DNA of 64,000 nucleotides from Nonomuraea aurantiaca (GCF_020215705.1 NZ_JAIWNB010000003.1:310001-374000); one strand, 5' to 3'; counted from the first letter of the stretch, positions 23,081-32,998 are shown. Notes: generated from the sequence alone by a model not told the origin. Numbers and translations: made by a program.

Positions 23081-26000
23081 ATGGAGTCAGAGCAGCTGGC
23101 CGCGGCGATGAAGTGCTGGGAAGCGGGGGATCCCGACGCGGCGGCCGTGCTGTTCAGGGAGATCGCCGCCACCGGCGATCCCGAGGCGTCGCACCTGCTG
23201 GCCTGCCTGCTGGAGGAGCAGGGCGATCTCGACGGCGCGGAGGCCGCGCACCGGTCGGTGATCCTTTCGGGCGACCCGGTCTTCGGGCAGCGCTCCGCCA
23301 TCGCCATGGGCATGATGCTGGTCGCCGCCCGCGAATGGCCCGCCGCGCACCGGGTGCTGATGATCGCCTGCGACGGCGCCGACTTCGAGGTGGCCGCGCT
23401 CGCCGAGACGGCGCTGGTGCTCGTCCTGACCGAGATGGGCGATGCCCAGGGCGCCAAGGAGGCGCTGGAGCGGGCGCGCCGGTGCGACAGTCCCGCCGTG
23501 GCCCAGATGGCCGCCCAGCTGGAGCTGCCGGACTTCGCCCCCCAAGATCCGGGTACGGCCCGTGACCTGTTCGAGCTGGCGGACAGCGAGGACGACTACC
23601 GTGACCTGCTGACCTGCGGCGATCCCGACGTGGTGTCGCTGTCGGCGTTCCGGCTCTACCGGATCCACGCCGACGAGGGGGACTTCGCGGCCGCCCGCGA
23701 GGTGTGCGAGCACGCGATCGCCGTGGGCCACCCTGACCACCTGGCCACCGCCCACCGGCTGCTCGGCGCCGCCCTCGTCGATCTCGGCGAGTACGCCGAG
23801 GCGGCGGCCTCCTACGCCGAGGCCGCCGAGGACCCCCGGCCCGAGGAGCGGCTGCCCGCGCTCATCGAGCAGGCCAAGGTGACCGCGCAGCTCGGCGACG
23901 TGACGGCGACGAAGGCGATCTTCCACCGGGTGGTCGCCAGCGGCCAGCGGGAGTACGCCGTCGAGGCCCAGGCCTGCCTGGCGCAGATGCACACCGAGGC
24001 CGGGGAGGTGGGCGAGGCGCTCGCGGCGCTGCGGGCCGTACTGGAGGCGGGGGAGTCGGACTGGTCGTCGATCTCCGTCACGCTGCTCGGCCTGCTGCTC
24101 GACCGGCACCCGGACGAGCGGGAGCGCGTCATGGCGCTCGTGGCCGAGGCGGCCGAGCACGCCGACCCCGACGCGGCGTTCAAGGCCGCGCTGCTGCTCG
24201 ACCACGCGGCGCGGCAGCAGCCGCTCGCCGACCCGGTGGAGGAGCAGGCGCTCCTGGACGTCGACGAGGCGCTGCGCCACCTGCAGGCGGGCGACCTGGC
24301 CGGGGCGCGGCGGCTGCTGCGCGGCGCCATCGACTCCGGCGCGGCCACGCAGTCGGTCCGGGCCATGATGACGCTGGCCGAGCTGGAGCTGGGCGCGGGC
24401 GACCGGGAGCAGGCCGACGAGCTGCTGTCCTACGTGGCCGAGGGCGACGACCTGCTGCAGGGCTTCAGCGCCGAGTTCTTCCTGCACCTGCTCCGCGAAT
24501 CGGGCGACGAACCGCACCCGGTGCTGCGGGCGGTCGTCGACCACCAGCGCCTGGGCAGGGAGGAGGGGCTGGTCCGCTACCGCGAGGCCATGGAGCACCC
24601 CGCGACGGCCGCCATCGGCACCGCGGTGTTCGCGCAGGTGCTGGCCTCCATCGGGTACGACCTGTCGGACGCGGCCCGGCTGTTCCACGCGGCGGCCGAC
24701 TCGGGTGACCCGCTCGCGCTCTCCTATACGGCCACCATCTTCAAGGACGTCCTGGTGAGCCAGGGCCAGACCGAGGAGGCGGTCGCGCTGCTGCGCCGGG
24801 CGCGGGCCGACGGGCATCCGGTGCTGGCGGCTTGGGTGGCGTACGGGCTGGGTGAGCTGCTCGGTGAGCGCGCGAACGATTCCGGCGAGGACGTCGGCGG
24901 AGGCCCCCCTGAGGGCTTCGGCCAGGACGGCGGCGGGGGTGTGGACGCGGGTGCGCGCGAGCTTGACCTGGCGGAGGCGCGGGCCGCGCTGACCGCCGCG
25001 ATGGAGACCGGCCACCGGGGGCTCCGTCTGGAGGCGGTGGGCGCGCTGCTCGGGCTGTTCGAGCGCCAGGGTGACCTGCTGGCCGCGTGCCGCCTGCACG
25101 AGCGGCTCATCGCCGAGGGCGACCCGGTCCAGGCGCCGCGCCACGCGTGGCTGCTCGGGCTCACCCGGGTGCGGCTTGACGACCTCGACGGCGCTCGGGC
25201 CGCGTTCGGCCGCGTTCCGGAGGCCCACTCGGAGGAGAGGGAGACAGGACGCTACGCCCGGCTCCTGCTCGACCGTGACTTCCGTGCGGCGGCTGCGGCC
25301 TTTGAGGCGATATCGGATGAGGGCAGGGCGTGGATGGCGTCCATGCTCGCGCTGCAGGCCGCGCACGCCTGGCGGCGGCAGGGTGAGACGGCCGCGGCCG
25401 ACGGGTCGCTGTCCCTGGTGCTCGGTGTCGGTCACCCGGACTTCCGGCAGGAGGCGGCCAGTTACCTCGGCGCCCTGCGCCATGACGCCGGCGACCCGCA
25501 CGGCGCGATCGCCGCCTGGCAGCAGGCGGTGACCGGTCCGGACGAGGGCCTCGCCGCCATCGCGCGCCGCGACCTCGGCCGGGCCTGGCACGCGCTCGGC
25601 GACCTCGACGCGGCGGCGCGGACGTACCGAGAGGTACTCGCCGGGTACGGCGCGGTGCCCTCGGCGCAGGCACAGCAGCGGCCCCCGGAGGCGTACCAAG
25701 GGGCGGTGGTCGGGGACGGCGAGGTGGTGGCGCGCCAAGGGACGGTGGATCCGGTCGACGGGGTGCACGTGGCCGAGGCCGCGTTGCGGCTGGGGGAGAT
25801 CCTGGTCGCGACCGGCCGGCCCGGCGAGGCCCGTGAGGTGCTGCGGGAGGTGTTCGGCGAGGTGGCGGCGGCCCCGCAGCTGGCCCGGCTGCTGCGTGAC
25901 GGCGGCGATCTGGACGGCGCGCTCGTGGCCGCGGCCACCGCGGTGCGGACCGCGCCGGCCGAGGGGGCGGGGGAGGCGGGGTGCCTGCTGGGCGGGCTCC

Positions 26001-28306
26001 TGGCGCGGACCGGCGACCTCGCGGGCGCGCGGGCGGCGTTCGAGCGGGCCGTGGCGGCCGATCCGGAGGCGGCGGGGTCCACACTGCTGGAGGCTGGGCG
26101 CCACCTGGAGGAGGCGGGCGACCCGGAGGCCGCCCGCTCGGCCTACGAGCGCGCGGCGGCCCAGGACACCGACCGGCGGGCCGCGGCCACGGCCCGGGTC
26201 CGGCTCGGCACGGCCTCGCCGGAGGAACGGCCGTGGGTGCTGGCCGCCGAGGGCGACCGTCAGGGCGCGCTGACGGCGCTGAGCGAGCTGACCGGGTCGA
26301 CGACGATGGCGGGGCTGCTGCTCGCGCTGGACGCCGGCGACATAGCCGAGGTACGCCGCCTCCTGACGGAGACGAGCGGGTTCTCCGCGGAAGGCGCCGA
26401 GACGAGCGGGTTCCCCGCCGACGACGCGTTCGCCGAGACGCTGGAGATGGCCAGGACGAGCCGGGACGAGGACTTCGCCAGGGCGCTCTACCTGCTGGTC
26501 GCCGAGGTGGGCGAGCCCCGGTGGGCCGAGCGCGCCGGTCTCCAGCTCGGCGCCGAGCTGGCCCGCGACGGTCAGTACAGCCAGGCCGAGCTGTGCTTCC
26601 TGCCCGCGACCGAGAGCGGCGACGACGAGATCGCCCTCATGGCGTGGCGCAACGTCTCCGTCGTCCGACGCCGGCGCGGCGACCTGGACGGAACCGCCGA
26701 GGCGCTGCGGGCCGCGCTGCCGGCGACCGCCGTCGAGCTGGCCGCCCTGCTGGAGGAGCGCGGCGACCTGACGGGCGCCGGTGACGTGCTCGAGCGCGGC
26801 GCCGCGGCCGGCGATCTCACCTGTCTGTGCCACCTGCTCGTCAACCTGCTCCAGCGGCAGGAGTACGCGGCCGTCGCCGCCCAGGCCGAGCTGGCCGTCG
26901 GCACCGGTGATCCCGAGACGGTGACCATGGGCTACTGGGTGTGGGGCGACGCGTGCAAGGCGACGGGTGACCTGGCGGGCGCGGTCGACATGTACCGCAA
27001 GGGGATCGACACCGGTCAGCCGATCGCCGGCATGCGCGCCGATCTCGCCGACGCCCTGCACGCTCTGGGCGACAAGGCGGCGGCCGTCGGGCAGGCGCGG
27101 CTGGCTCTCGAGTCGGGCGAGGACGACGCCGTGGCCAGGGGCGGCATCCAGCTCGGCTGCTGGCTGCACGAGGACGGTGACCCGCTCGGGGCGGCCGAGG
27201 CGTTCGGTGCCGCCGCGGGGACCGGGTCGGCGCTGGCCCAGACCGCCCTGGACAACGTGAACGCCCTGGCCTACCAGGCGTACGAGCGGGGCGAGCACGC
27301 GCTGGCCGTACAGGTGCTGTCGCATCTGGGGCCGCACGCCGGTGCCAAGGCCAGGGAGCTCGCGGAGCTCTGCGACGACCCCGAGGCCGTCCACCTCTAC
27401 TACGAGCTGGTCGGCTCCGACGCCTTCACCGAGCTGGGGGTGGCCGAGCGGCTGGCCGAGCTCGGTGAGACGGAGCGGGCGCGGGCCGTCTACGAGCGGC
27501 TGAACGAGCACGAGGATCCCGATGTGCGGTTCGTCGCGGGCGGCAGGCTGCTGGCGCTCCTCGACGCCGAGGACGACTCCGCCGCCTTCTACAGCCTGGC
27601 CGAACGGCAGGCGGGTGACGCCGACAGCCCGGTGCGGTCGGTGTTCGGCAGCCTGCTCGGCATGCTCCAGGGCCGGCAGGGCGACACCGAGGCGTCGCTG
27701 CGCACGCTGCGGGAGGCGGCCGAGGGCGGTGAGCCCACCGCCCTGAGCGTGCTGGCCCAGGCCCTGGTCGGGACCGGAGAGGTGGCCGAGGGCAGGCAGG
27801 TGTACCAGCGGGTGCTGGGCGCGGGCGACGACGAGCTGGCGGCCAGGGCGATGGTCGCGCTCGGCCGCAGCTACCACGACGAGGACGAGGACGAGGCCCG
27901 CAAGTGGTACATCCGGGCGGTGAACGCGGGCACGGGACACGTCAGCGCGCTCGGCGCGATGTACCTGGGGGCGCTGGCCAAGCGGGAGCGGGACTTCCCC
28001 GAGGCGCTCGGCTGGTACCAGCGGGTCATCGACTCGGGAGACACCGAGTCGGGCATGGCGGCCGCCCATCTGGGGGAGCTCTGCTACTGGCTCAACGACC
28101 GCGACGGGGCCGTGCGCTACTACGAGCTCACTCTGGGGCTGACCGAGCAGCCCGAGCTGGTCGCCGAGGCCGCCTTCCGCCTGGGGGAGATCCGGTACGC
28201 CCACGGCGACCTCACGGTGGCCAGGCGGATGCTCCGGCTCGCCGCCGGCACCGACGACTCGACCTTCGCGGCCGACGCCGAAGAGCTCCTGGCCAAGCTG
28301 GGGTGA
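23081..28306 (+). CDS. giant TPR protein (1741 residues)
   Basis: Almost the whole protein is tandem helical repeats of 34-40 residues with TPR spacing: for example GDPDAAAVLFREIAATGDPE and GDLDGAEAAHRSVILSGDP, and near the end RDFPEALGWYQRVIDSGDTE. Tens of repeats form one superhelical scaffold. There is no signal peptide, membrane segment or enzymatic domain. Very long TPR proteins occur in actinomycetes without assigned roles. I chose ATG 23081 over 23063 because GGGGAG lies six bases before it. It stands alone, with a TetR gene after it. Confidence 0.9.
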   Translation: MESEQLAAAMKCWEAGDPDAAAVLFREIAATGDPEASHLLACLLEEQGDLDGAEAAHRSVILSGDPVFGQRSAIAMGMMLVAAREWPAAHRVLMIACDGADFEVAALAETALVLVLTEMGDAQGAKEALERARRCDSPAVAQMAAQLELPDFAPQDPGTARDLFELADSEDDYRDLLTCGDPDVVSLSAFRLYRIHADEGDFAAAREVCEHAIAVGHPDHLATAHRLLGAALVDLGEYAEAAASYAEAAEDPRPEERLPALIEQAKVTAQLGDVTATKAIFHRVVASGQREYAVEAQACLAQMHTEAGEVGEALAALRAVLEAGESDWSSISVTLLGLLLDRHPDERERVMALVAEAAEHADPDAAFKAALLLDHAARQQPLADPVEEQALLDVDEALRHLQAGDLAGARRLLRGAIDSGAATQSVRAMMTLAELELGAGDREQADELLSYVAEGDDLLQGFSAEFFLHLLRESGDEPHPVLRAVVDHQRLGREEGLVRYREAMEHPATAAIGTAVFAQVLASIGYDLSDAARLFHAAADSGDPLALSYTATIFKDVLVSQGQTEEAVALLRRARADGHPVLAAWVAYGLGELLGERANDSGEDVGGGPPEGFGQDGGGGVDAGARELDLAEARAALTAAMETGHRGLRLEAVGALLGLFERQGDLLAACRLHERLIAEGDPVQAPRHAWLLGLTRVRLDDLDGARAAFGRVPEAHSEERETGRYARLLLDRDFRAAAAAFEAISDEGRAWMASMLALQAAHAWRRQGETAAADGSLSLVLGVGHPDFRQEAASYLGALRHDAGDPHGAIAAWQQAVTGPDEGLAAIARRDLGRAWHALGDLDAAARTYREVLAGYGAVPSAQAQQRPPEAYQGAVVGDGEVVARQGTVDPVDGVHVAEAALRLGEILVATGRPGEAREVLREVFGEVAAAPQLARLLRDGGDLDGALVAAATAVRTAPAEGAGEAGCLLGGLLARTGDLAGARAAFERAVAADPEAAGSTLLEAGRHLEEAGDPEAARSAYERAAAQDTDRRAAATARVRLGTASPEERPWVLAAEGDRQGALTALSELTGSTTMAGLLLALDAGDIAEVRRLLTETSGFSAEGAETSGFPADDAFAETLEMARTSRDEDFARALYLLVAEVGEPRWAERAGLQLGAELARDGQYSQAELCFLPATESGDDEIALMAWRNVSVVRRRRGDLDGTAEALRAALPATAVELAALLEERGDLTGAGDVLERGAAAGDLTCLCHLLVNLLQRQEYAAVAAQAELAVGTGDPETVTMGYWVWGDACKATGDLAGAVDMYRKGIDTGQPIAGMRADLADALHALGDKAAAVGQARLALESGEDDAVARGGIQLGCWLHEDGDPLGAAEAFGAAAGTGSALAQTALDNVNALAYQAYERGEHALAVQVLSHLGPHAGAKARELAELCDDPEAVHLYYELVGSDAFTELGVAERLAELGETERARAVYERLNEHEDPDVRFVAGGRLLALLDAEDDSAAFYSLAERQAGDADSPVRSVFGSLLGMLQGRQGDTEASLRTLREAAEGGEPTALSVLAQALVGTGEVAEGRQVYQRVLGAGDDELAARAMVALGRSYHDEDEDEARKWYIRAVNAGTGHVSALGAMYLGALAKRERDFPEALGWYQRVIDSGDTESGMAAAHLGELCYWLNDRDGAVRYYELTLGLTEQPELVAEAAFRLGEIRYAHGDLTVARRMLRLAAGTDDSTFAADAEELLAKLG

Positions 28307-28326
28307 ACTTGCGGGTAATTAAATGA

Positions 28327-28371
28327 CCATCTAGTCTCATCTAGTCAAACATTTGAGGTGAGACTAGATGG
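28327..28371. promoter_or_regulatory. autoregulatory operator of the TetR gene
   Basis: CCATCTAGTCTCA (28327-28339) and its exact complement TGAGACTAGATGG (28359-28371) form a 13-bp inverted repeat. A third copy, CATCTAGTC, lies inside. The right arm contains the TetR start codon ATG (28368-28370). Binding here should block the gene's own transcription and that of the coupled dikinase. Confidence 0.8.
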
Positions 28372-29096
28372 CCAGAGTGGGACGGCCCCCGCAGGATCCC
28401 GCGCGCCAGCTGGAGCGGGCGCACCGGATTCTCGACGCCGCCGCCGAGCTGTGCCTGCGCTGGGGCTACGACAAGACGACCATCGACGACGTGGCCCGGC
28501 AGGCCGACGTCGCCAAGGGCACGATCTACCTGCACTGGAAGACCCGCGAGATGCTCTTCGCGGCGCTGATCCGCCGTGAGCGGGTCCTTCTGGTGCGTGA
28601 GGTCCGCGAGCGCGCGCCCGCGGACCTGCGCGAGCTGCTCCGGGAGCTGGTCGGTGGGCTCCTGCGCCGGCCGCTGATGAGGGCGCTGATCCTGGACGAC
28701 TCGGAGGTGTTCGGCAAGCTCAGCAGGCAGAAGAAGAGCAGCCAGACCACGCTCGATCTGGGCGCCGCGTTCGGAACCTACCTCCAGGACCTGGCCGGGC
28801 GGGATGTGCTCCGCTCGGACCTGACTCCCGCCGAGCACCTCGCGACCCTCGCCTCGGTCATCTACGGGTTCCTGTTCACGCAGAAAATGATGCCCGAGCA
28901 GATGCGGATGCCGGAGGACCGGCTCGTCGAGCTGGTCGCCGACACCGGCGTCCGCGCCATGGGCACCGGCGCCACGCTGTCGGAGGACGACGCGCGGGCC
29001 GTCAGGCTGGCCACCCTCGGCTATCTCGACACCATGCGGGAGATCGCGGAGCAGAAGCTCGCGCTCTCCCTGGGCGCTAAGGAGCGTGTCACGTGA
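28368..29096 (+). CDS. TetR-family transcriptional repressor
   Basis: This 242-residue protein has an N-terminal HTH (RILDAAAELCLRWGYDKTTIDDVARQADVAKGTIYLHWKTRE) with the typical TetR pattern and a helical ligand-binding C-terminal domain. An inverted repeat covers its start codon, pointing to autoregulation. Its stop overlaps the GTG start of the Rph/PEP-synthase-like gene (GTGA), so both are co-transcribed and the ligand is probably the substrate or inducer of that enzyme. Confidence 0.93.
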   Translation: MARVGRPPQDPARQLERAHRILDAAAELCLRWGYDKTTIDDVARQADVAKGTIYLHWKTREMLFAALIRRERVLLVREVRERAPADLRELLRELVGGLLRRPLMRALILDDSEVFGKLSRQKKSSQTTLDLGAAFGTYLQDLAGRDVLRSDLTPAEHLATLASVIYGFLFTQKMMPEQMRMPEDRLVELVADTGVRAMGTGATLSEDDARAVRLATLGYLDTMREIAEQKLALSLGAKERVT

Positions 29097-31585
29097 GGGT
29101 CCTCCTCCCTCTCGACGATGCCGCCGCGGACCTCGCGACAGCGGGCGGAAAGGGCGCTTCCCTGGCCAGGCTGACCAGGGCAGGACTGCCCGTTCCCGGC
29201 GGTTTCCACATCACCACCGAGGCCTATCGGGCCTTCGCCGCGGACTTCCGCGACCGGATACTCGACGCGGCCGCCGCCGGCGACGCCGCCGGGATCGCCG
29301 CCCTGTTCGCCGGGCACGACATGCCCGCCGCCGTCGCCGCGGAGATCCGCACGGCATATGAGGCGCTGGGCGACGACGTGCCGGTGGCCGTCCGCTCGTC
29401 CGCCACGGCCGAGGACCTGCCCGGCATGTCGTTCGCCGGGCAGCAGGACACCTACCTCAACATCAGGGGCGACGCGCTGCTCGACGCCGTCAAGCGCTGC
29501 TGGGCCTCGCTCTGGAACGCCCGCGCCATCGCCTACCGTGAGCAGAACGGCGTGCCGCACGACGACGTCGCGCTGGCCGTCGTCGTGCAGCGACTCGTGG
29601 ACGCCGACGCGGCCGGCGTCATGTTCACCGCCAACCCGGTCAACGGCGCCCGCGACGAGATCGTCATCAACGCCTCCTGGGGCCTGGGCGAGGCGGTCGT
29701 CGGCGGCCAGGTCACCCCCGACACCGTCGTGGTCCGCCACGGCGCCGTCGCCGAGTCGCGGATCGGCGACAAGACCGTCATGACCGTACGCACGCCGTCC
29801 GGCACGCGCGAGGAGCCCGTCCCCGAGGAGCTGCGGCGCCGGGCCGTCCTCGACCCGGCGCAGACCGCCGAGCTGGCCACGCTCGGCTCGCGCATCGAGG
29901 AGCTGTACGGCACGCCGATGGACGTCGAATGGGCCAGGCGCGACGGCTCCTTCTTCATCGTCCAGGCCCGTCCGATCACCGGCATCAAGCAGCCGGTCGA
30001 GGAGTGGAACGACAGCCTCAAGGGCGAATACCTGTGGACCGGTGGCAACCTCGGCGAGGCCATCCCCGACGTGATGACGCCCGTGACCTGGTCGTTCGTC
30101 CGCATGTTCATCCATGAGGCGATGGCCGCCTCGGCGCTGCCCGGATTCGACCTGGTCGGCAACATCGGCGGCCGCTTCTACATGAACCTGAGCGTCATGT
30201 ACACGATGGCCATCTCGCTCGGCATGCGGAGCCGGCTGGGCGCCGTAGAGCAGATCTTCGGCAAGCTGCCGCCCGGCCTCGACGTGCCGCTGCTGAAGGT
30301 CTCCCGCTGGGAGATCGTCAAGAAGGTCGTGCCGTTGGGGATCAACATCCAGAAGCGCGTCCGTACGAATCTCAAGGGCATGCCCGCCTTCCTCGCCACC
30401 GCGCGGCGGCGCGCGGAGGAGTTGCGCGCCCGCGTCGCCACCACGGAGACCGGCGCCGAGCTGGCCGCCCTGTGGGAGCGCGAGATCGAGCCGTACGTCG
30501 TCACCAGCTGCCGCACCCTGGAGGCGGCCGGCCGGCAGGGCGGGGCCACGCTCGTCTACACCCGCGACAAGCTGCGCAAGATGATGGGCGACGTCGACGC
30601 AGAAGCCATGCTCACCGGCGCCAACACCGACGGCGAGCTGGCCAGCCTCGGCCCGGTCATCGGGCTGGGCAGGCTGGCCAGGGGAGAGATCGACCGGGAC
30701 ACCTTCGCCCAGCTGTACGGGCATCGGGGGCCCCACGAGTTCGAGGTCTCCATTCCGCGCCCCGGCGAGGATCCGGCGTGGATCGACGCGCAGCTGGCCG
30801 GGCTCCGTGACGTGAGCGCCGACACCGACGCCCTCCTCGCCCGCCAGAAGAAGGCGCGCGAGGAGGCGTGGGCGCGGTTCGCCCAGCGTTACCCCCGCCA
30901 GGAAGCCAGGATGCGGGACCGGGTCACCCGATGGAACAAGGTCGTCCGCGACCGCGAGACCGCCCGGTCGGAGAACATGCGGGCGTTCTGGGTGCTGCGC
31001 GCCTTCGTGCTGCGGGCCGGGGAGCTCACGGGGCACGGCGACGACCTGTTCTTCCTCTACCTGGAGGAGATCCTCGGCCTCCTGCGCGGCGACGCCTCCG
31101 CGCTGGAGCGGGTTGCGGCCCGGCGGGCGACCTACGAGATGTACGCGGCGCTGCCGCCGTACCCGACGCTAATCGTCGGGCACTTCGACCCGGTGCGCTG
31201 GGCCGCCGACCCCGACCGGCGCGGCGACATCTACGACGCGCGCGGTGGGAGCGTGCCCGTCAGCGACACGGTCACCGGCTTCCCCGGCGCGCCGGGCATC
31301 GTCGAGGGGATCGCCCGGGTGATCTCCTCGCCTGAGGACGGCGACCGGCTCAAGCCCGGCGAGATCCTCGTGACGACGCTGACCAACATCGGCTGGACCC
31401 CGATGTTCCCGCGCGCCGCCGCCGTGGTGACGGACATGGGGGCGCCGCTGTCGCACGCCTCGATCGTGGCCCGCGAGCTGGGCATACCGGCGGTGGTCGG
31501 CACGGGGAACGCGACGATGCGGCTGCACGACGGCGACCGCGTCCGGGTGGACGGCGAGGCGGGCACGGTCGAGCTGCTGGGCTGA
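29093..31585 (+). CDS. Rph-like / PEP-synthase-family dikinase
   Basis: This 830-residue protein has an N-terminal ATP-grasp PEP/pyruvate-binding domain (GGKGASLARLTRAGLPVPGG, VRSSATAEDLPGMSFAGQQ, VMFTANPVNG), a middle region of about 400 residues, and a C-terminal swivelling domain with catalytic His in MGAPLSHASIVARELGIPAV. This ATP-domain/middle/His-domain order and length fit rifampin phosphotransferase and its relatives. Classical PEP synthase has a C-terminal TIM barrel, which is missing here. The RAE palindrome that controls known rph genes is not seen upstream; control is by the adjacent TetR. So an Rph-type kinase for another small molecule is equally possible. Confidence 0.8.
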   Translation: MRVLLPLDDAAADLATAGGKGASLARLTRAGLPVPGGFHITTEAYRAFAADFRDRILDAAAAGDAAGIAALFAGHDMPAAVAAEIRTAYEALGDDVPVAVRSSATAEDLPGMSFAGQQDTYLNIRGDALLDAVKRCWASLWNARAIAYREQNGVPHDDVALAVVVQRLVDADAAGVMFTANPVNGARDEIVINASWGLGEAVVGGQVTPDTVVVRHGAVAESRIGDKTVMTVRTPSGTREEPVPEELRRRAVLDPAQTAELATLGSRIEELYGTPMDVEWARRDGSFFIVQARPITGIKQPVEEWNDSLKGEYLWTGGNLGEAIPDVMTPVTWSFVRMFIHEAMAASALPGFDLVGNIGGRFYMNLSVMYTMAISLGMRSRLGAVEQIFGKLPPGLDVPLLKVSRWEIVKKVVPLGINIQKRVRTNLKGMPAFLATARRRAEELRARVATTETGAELAALWEREIEPYVVTSCRTLEAAGRQGGATLVYTRDKLRKMMGDVDAEAMLTGANTDGELASLGPVIGLGRLARGEIDRDTFAQLYGHRGPHEFEVSIPRPGEDPAWIDAQLAGLRDVSADTDALLARQKKAREEAWARFAQRYPRQEARMRDRVTRWNKVVRDRETARSENMRAFWVLRAFVLRAGELTGHGDDLFFLYLEEILGLLRGDASALERVAARRATYEMYAALPPYPTLIVGHFDPVRWAADPDRRGDIYDARGGSVPVSDTVTGFPGAPGIVEGIARVISSPEDGDRLKPGEILVTTLTNIGWTPMFPRAAAVVTDMGAPLSHASIVARELGIPAVVGTGNATMRLHDGDRVRVDGEAGTVELLG

Positions 31586-31588
31586 GGG

Positions 31589-32028
31589 GTGCTCGGGCGG
31601 CCGTCGGGTAGGCCGGAGATCGTGCACGCATCCGGTCGCCGCGCCTGGCATGAGCTGCCCCGCCCCCTGGTGGAGGAGGCGGAACGCCGCCTCGGCTCCG
31701 CCGTACGCGGCTTCGAAGAGCGCCGGGGCGGCTTCTCGTACGGCGTGCTGGGCGTGGCCACCCTGGACGGCGGCGAGCGGGTGTTCGTCAAGGCCGTACC
31801 CGCGGACTCCGGCCACGCGGCCGACTACCGCTCGGAGGCGATCGTCGCGGCGGCGCTGCCCGCCGGGGTTCCGGCGCCGCGCTTCGTTTCTCCTGCGAGG
31901 CCGGCGGGTGGGTGCTGCTCTGCTCCGACGTCGCGCCCGGCAGGCTCCCGCACGCCCCCCACCTGAGGGAGCGGCGCGAGCACTCACGCCGGGCCACGAT
32001 CGGCCGGCTGCGCGGCCGGTGGGGATGA
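31589..32028 (+). pseudogene. aminoglycoside phosphotransferase-like remnant, frameshifted
   Basis: The first frame encodes a phosphotransferase N-lobe (FEERRGGFSYGVLGVATLDG, VFVKAVPADS with the ATP lysine, AAALPAGVPAPRFV). Homology-like sequence then continues in another frame from about 31888 (CEAGGWVLLCSDVAPGRLPH). Adding one base near 31888 would restore RFV-x-SCEAGGWVLL. After PHAPH the rest of the kinase, with the catalytic HxD loop, is gone. The gene is thus both frameshifted and truncated. It follows the dikinase stop by 4 bases and may once have been part of that operon. Confidence 0.75.
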
Positions 32029-32032
32029 CCTG

Positions 32033-32998
32033 CTAGGCGGCTGACTTGCCGAGGAAGCCCGAGGTGCTGAGCCAGTCGGCGGAGACCTTGTCCGGCTCCT
32101 CGCCGTCGACGTCGACCCGGGCGTTGAGCTTGCGCATGGTCGTGTCGTCCAGCTTGGCGATCACCGGCTTGAGCACCTTCTCCAGCGCCGGGTACTTCTG
32201 GTAGGTCTCGTCCCGTACGTTGACGGCGGCGTTGTAGATCGGGAAGAAGTGCTTGTCGTCCTGCAGCACGGTCAGGCCGAGCGCGGCGATGCGCCCGTCG
32301 GTGGTGTACACCTCGCCGAAGTTGCAGGTCTGGCCCTTGTCGGTCTCGGTGTAGACGACACCGGTGTCCAGCTGGCTGATCTTGTCCTTCGGGATGTTCA
32401 GGCCGTACGCCTTGGACAGCCCCGGCAGGCCGTCGTCACGGGTCGAGAACTCCGACTCGACGCACAGCGACGCCTCATTGGGGTTGGTCTTGGCGAGTTT
32501 CGCCACGTCGGAGACCGTCTTGACGCCCAGCTGCCGGGCCTTCTCGGAGCGGATCGCCAGGGCGTAGGTGTTGTTCAGCGGCGTCGGCCCGATCCAGCGG
32601 ATCTTGTTCTTCGCCAGGTCCTCCTCCGAGGTGGCCTTGAACTGCTTGGCCGAGTCCGGGATGGGGGTGGCGTTCTTCAGGTGCTCGATCCAGCCGGTGC
32701 CCGAGTAGTCCCAGTACATGTCGATCGCCTTGGACGTCAGCGCCTGGCGGTTCGGCACGGTGCCGCCGAGGTTGGTCTTGTCCACGACCTCGGCCCCGTG
32801 CGCCTTGAGCAGCTGCACGGCGATCTGGCCGAGCACGATGTTCTCGGTGAAGTCCTTGGAGCCGATGACGAACTTCGCGCCGGACAGCTCGTCGCCCGCG
32901 CTGGCGGCCTCGACGGCGTCGCCCGAGCCGCAGGCGCTCGTGGCGGTCAGGGTCAGGGCGGCGGCGGAGAGCAGGGTGAACGTCTTGCGGACACGCAT
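32033..32998 (-). CDS. glycine betaine/osmoprotectant-binding lipoprotein (ProX/OsmF type)
   Basis: This 321-residue protein has a lipoprotein signal (LTLTATSACGSG) and an OpuAC-type binding domain (FVIGSKDFTENIVLGQIAVQ, GTVPNRQALTSKAIDMYWDYS, SLCVESEFSTRDDGLPGL, TTDGRIAALGLTVLQDDKHF). The FTEN and WDYSGTGW blocks are typical of the OpuBC/OpuCC/OsmF branch, which binds choline, betaine or related quaternary amines. It is the last gene of the four-gene ABC operon, 54 bases after the permease. Confidence 0.92.
   Translation of the reverse strand: MRVRKTFTLLSAAALTLTATSACGSGDAVEAASAGDELSGAKFVIGSKDFTENIVLGQIAVQLLKAHGAEVVDKTNLGGTVPNRQALTSKAIDMYWDYSGTGWIEHLKNATPIPDSAKQFKATSEEDLAKNKIRWIGPTPLNNTYALAIRSEKARQLGVKTVSDVAKLAKTNPNEASLCVESEFSTRDDGLPGLSKAYGLNIPKDKISQLDTGVVYTETDKGQTCNFGEVYTTDGRIAALGLTVLQDDKHFFPIYNAAVNVRDETYQKYPALEKVLKPVIAKLDDTTMRKLNARVDVDGEEPDKVSADWLSTSGFLGKSAA

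Noticed and set aside
23087..28204. 1705-residue open frame antisense to the giant TPR gene
   Set aside because: It has no domain pattern, and the composition is that of a shadow frame in high-GC DNA. The sense strand shows clear TPR repeats and a good ribosome site.
29040..29100. Rifamycin-associated element (RAE) upstream of the Rph-like gene
   Set aside because: No 19-bp GGGGCTTGC-type inverted repeat is found near the start. The only palindrome is the TetR operator at 28327-28371.
29021..31036. Long antisense frame over the dikinase gene
   Set aside because: It is a shadow of the codon bias. The plus strand has all ATP-binding and His-domain motifs.
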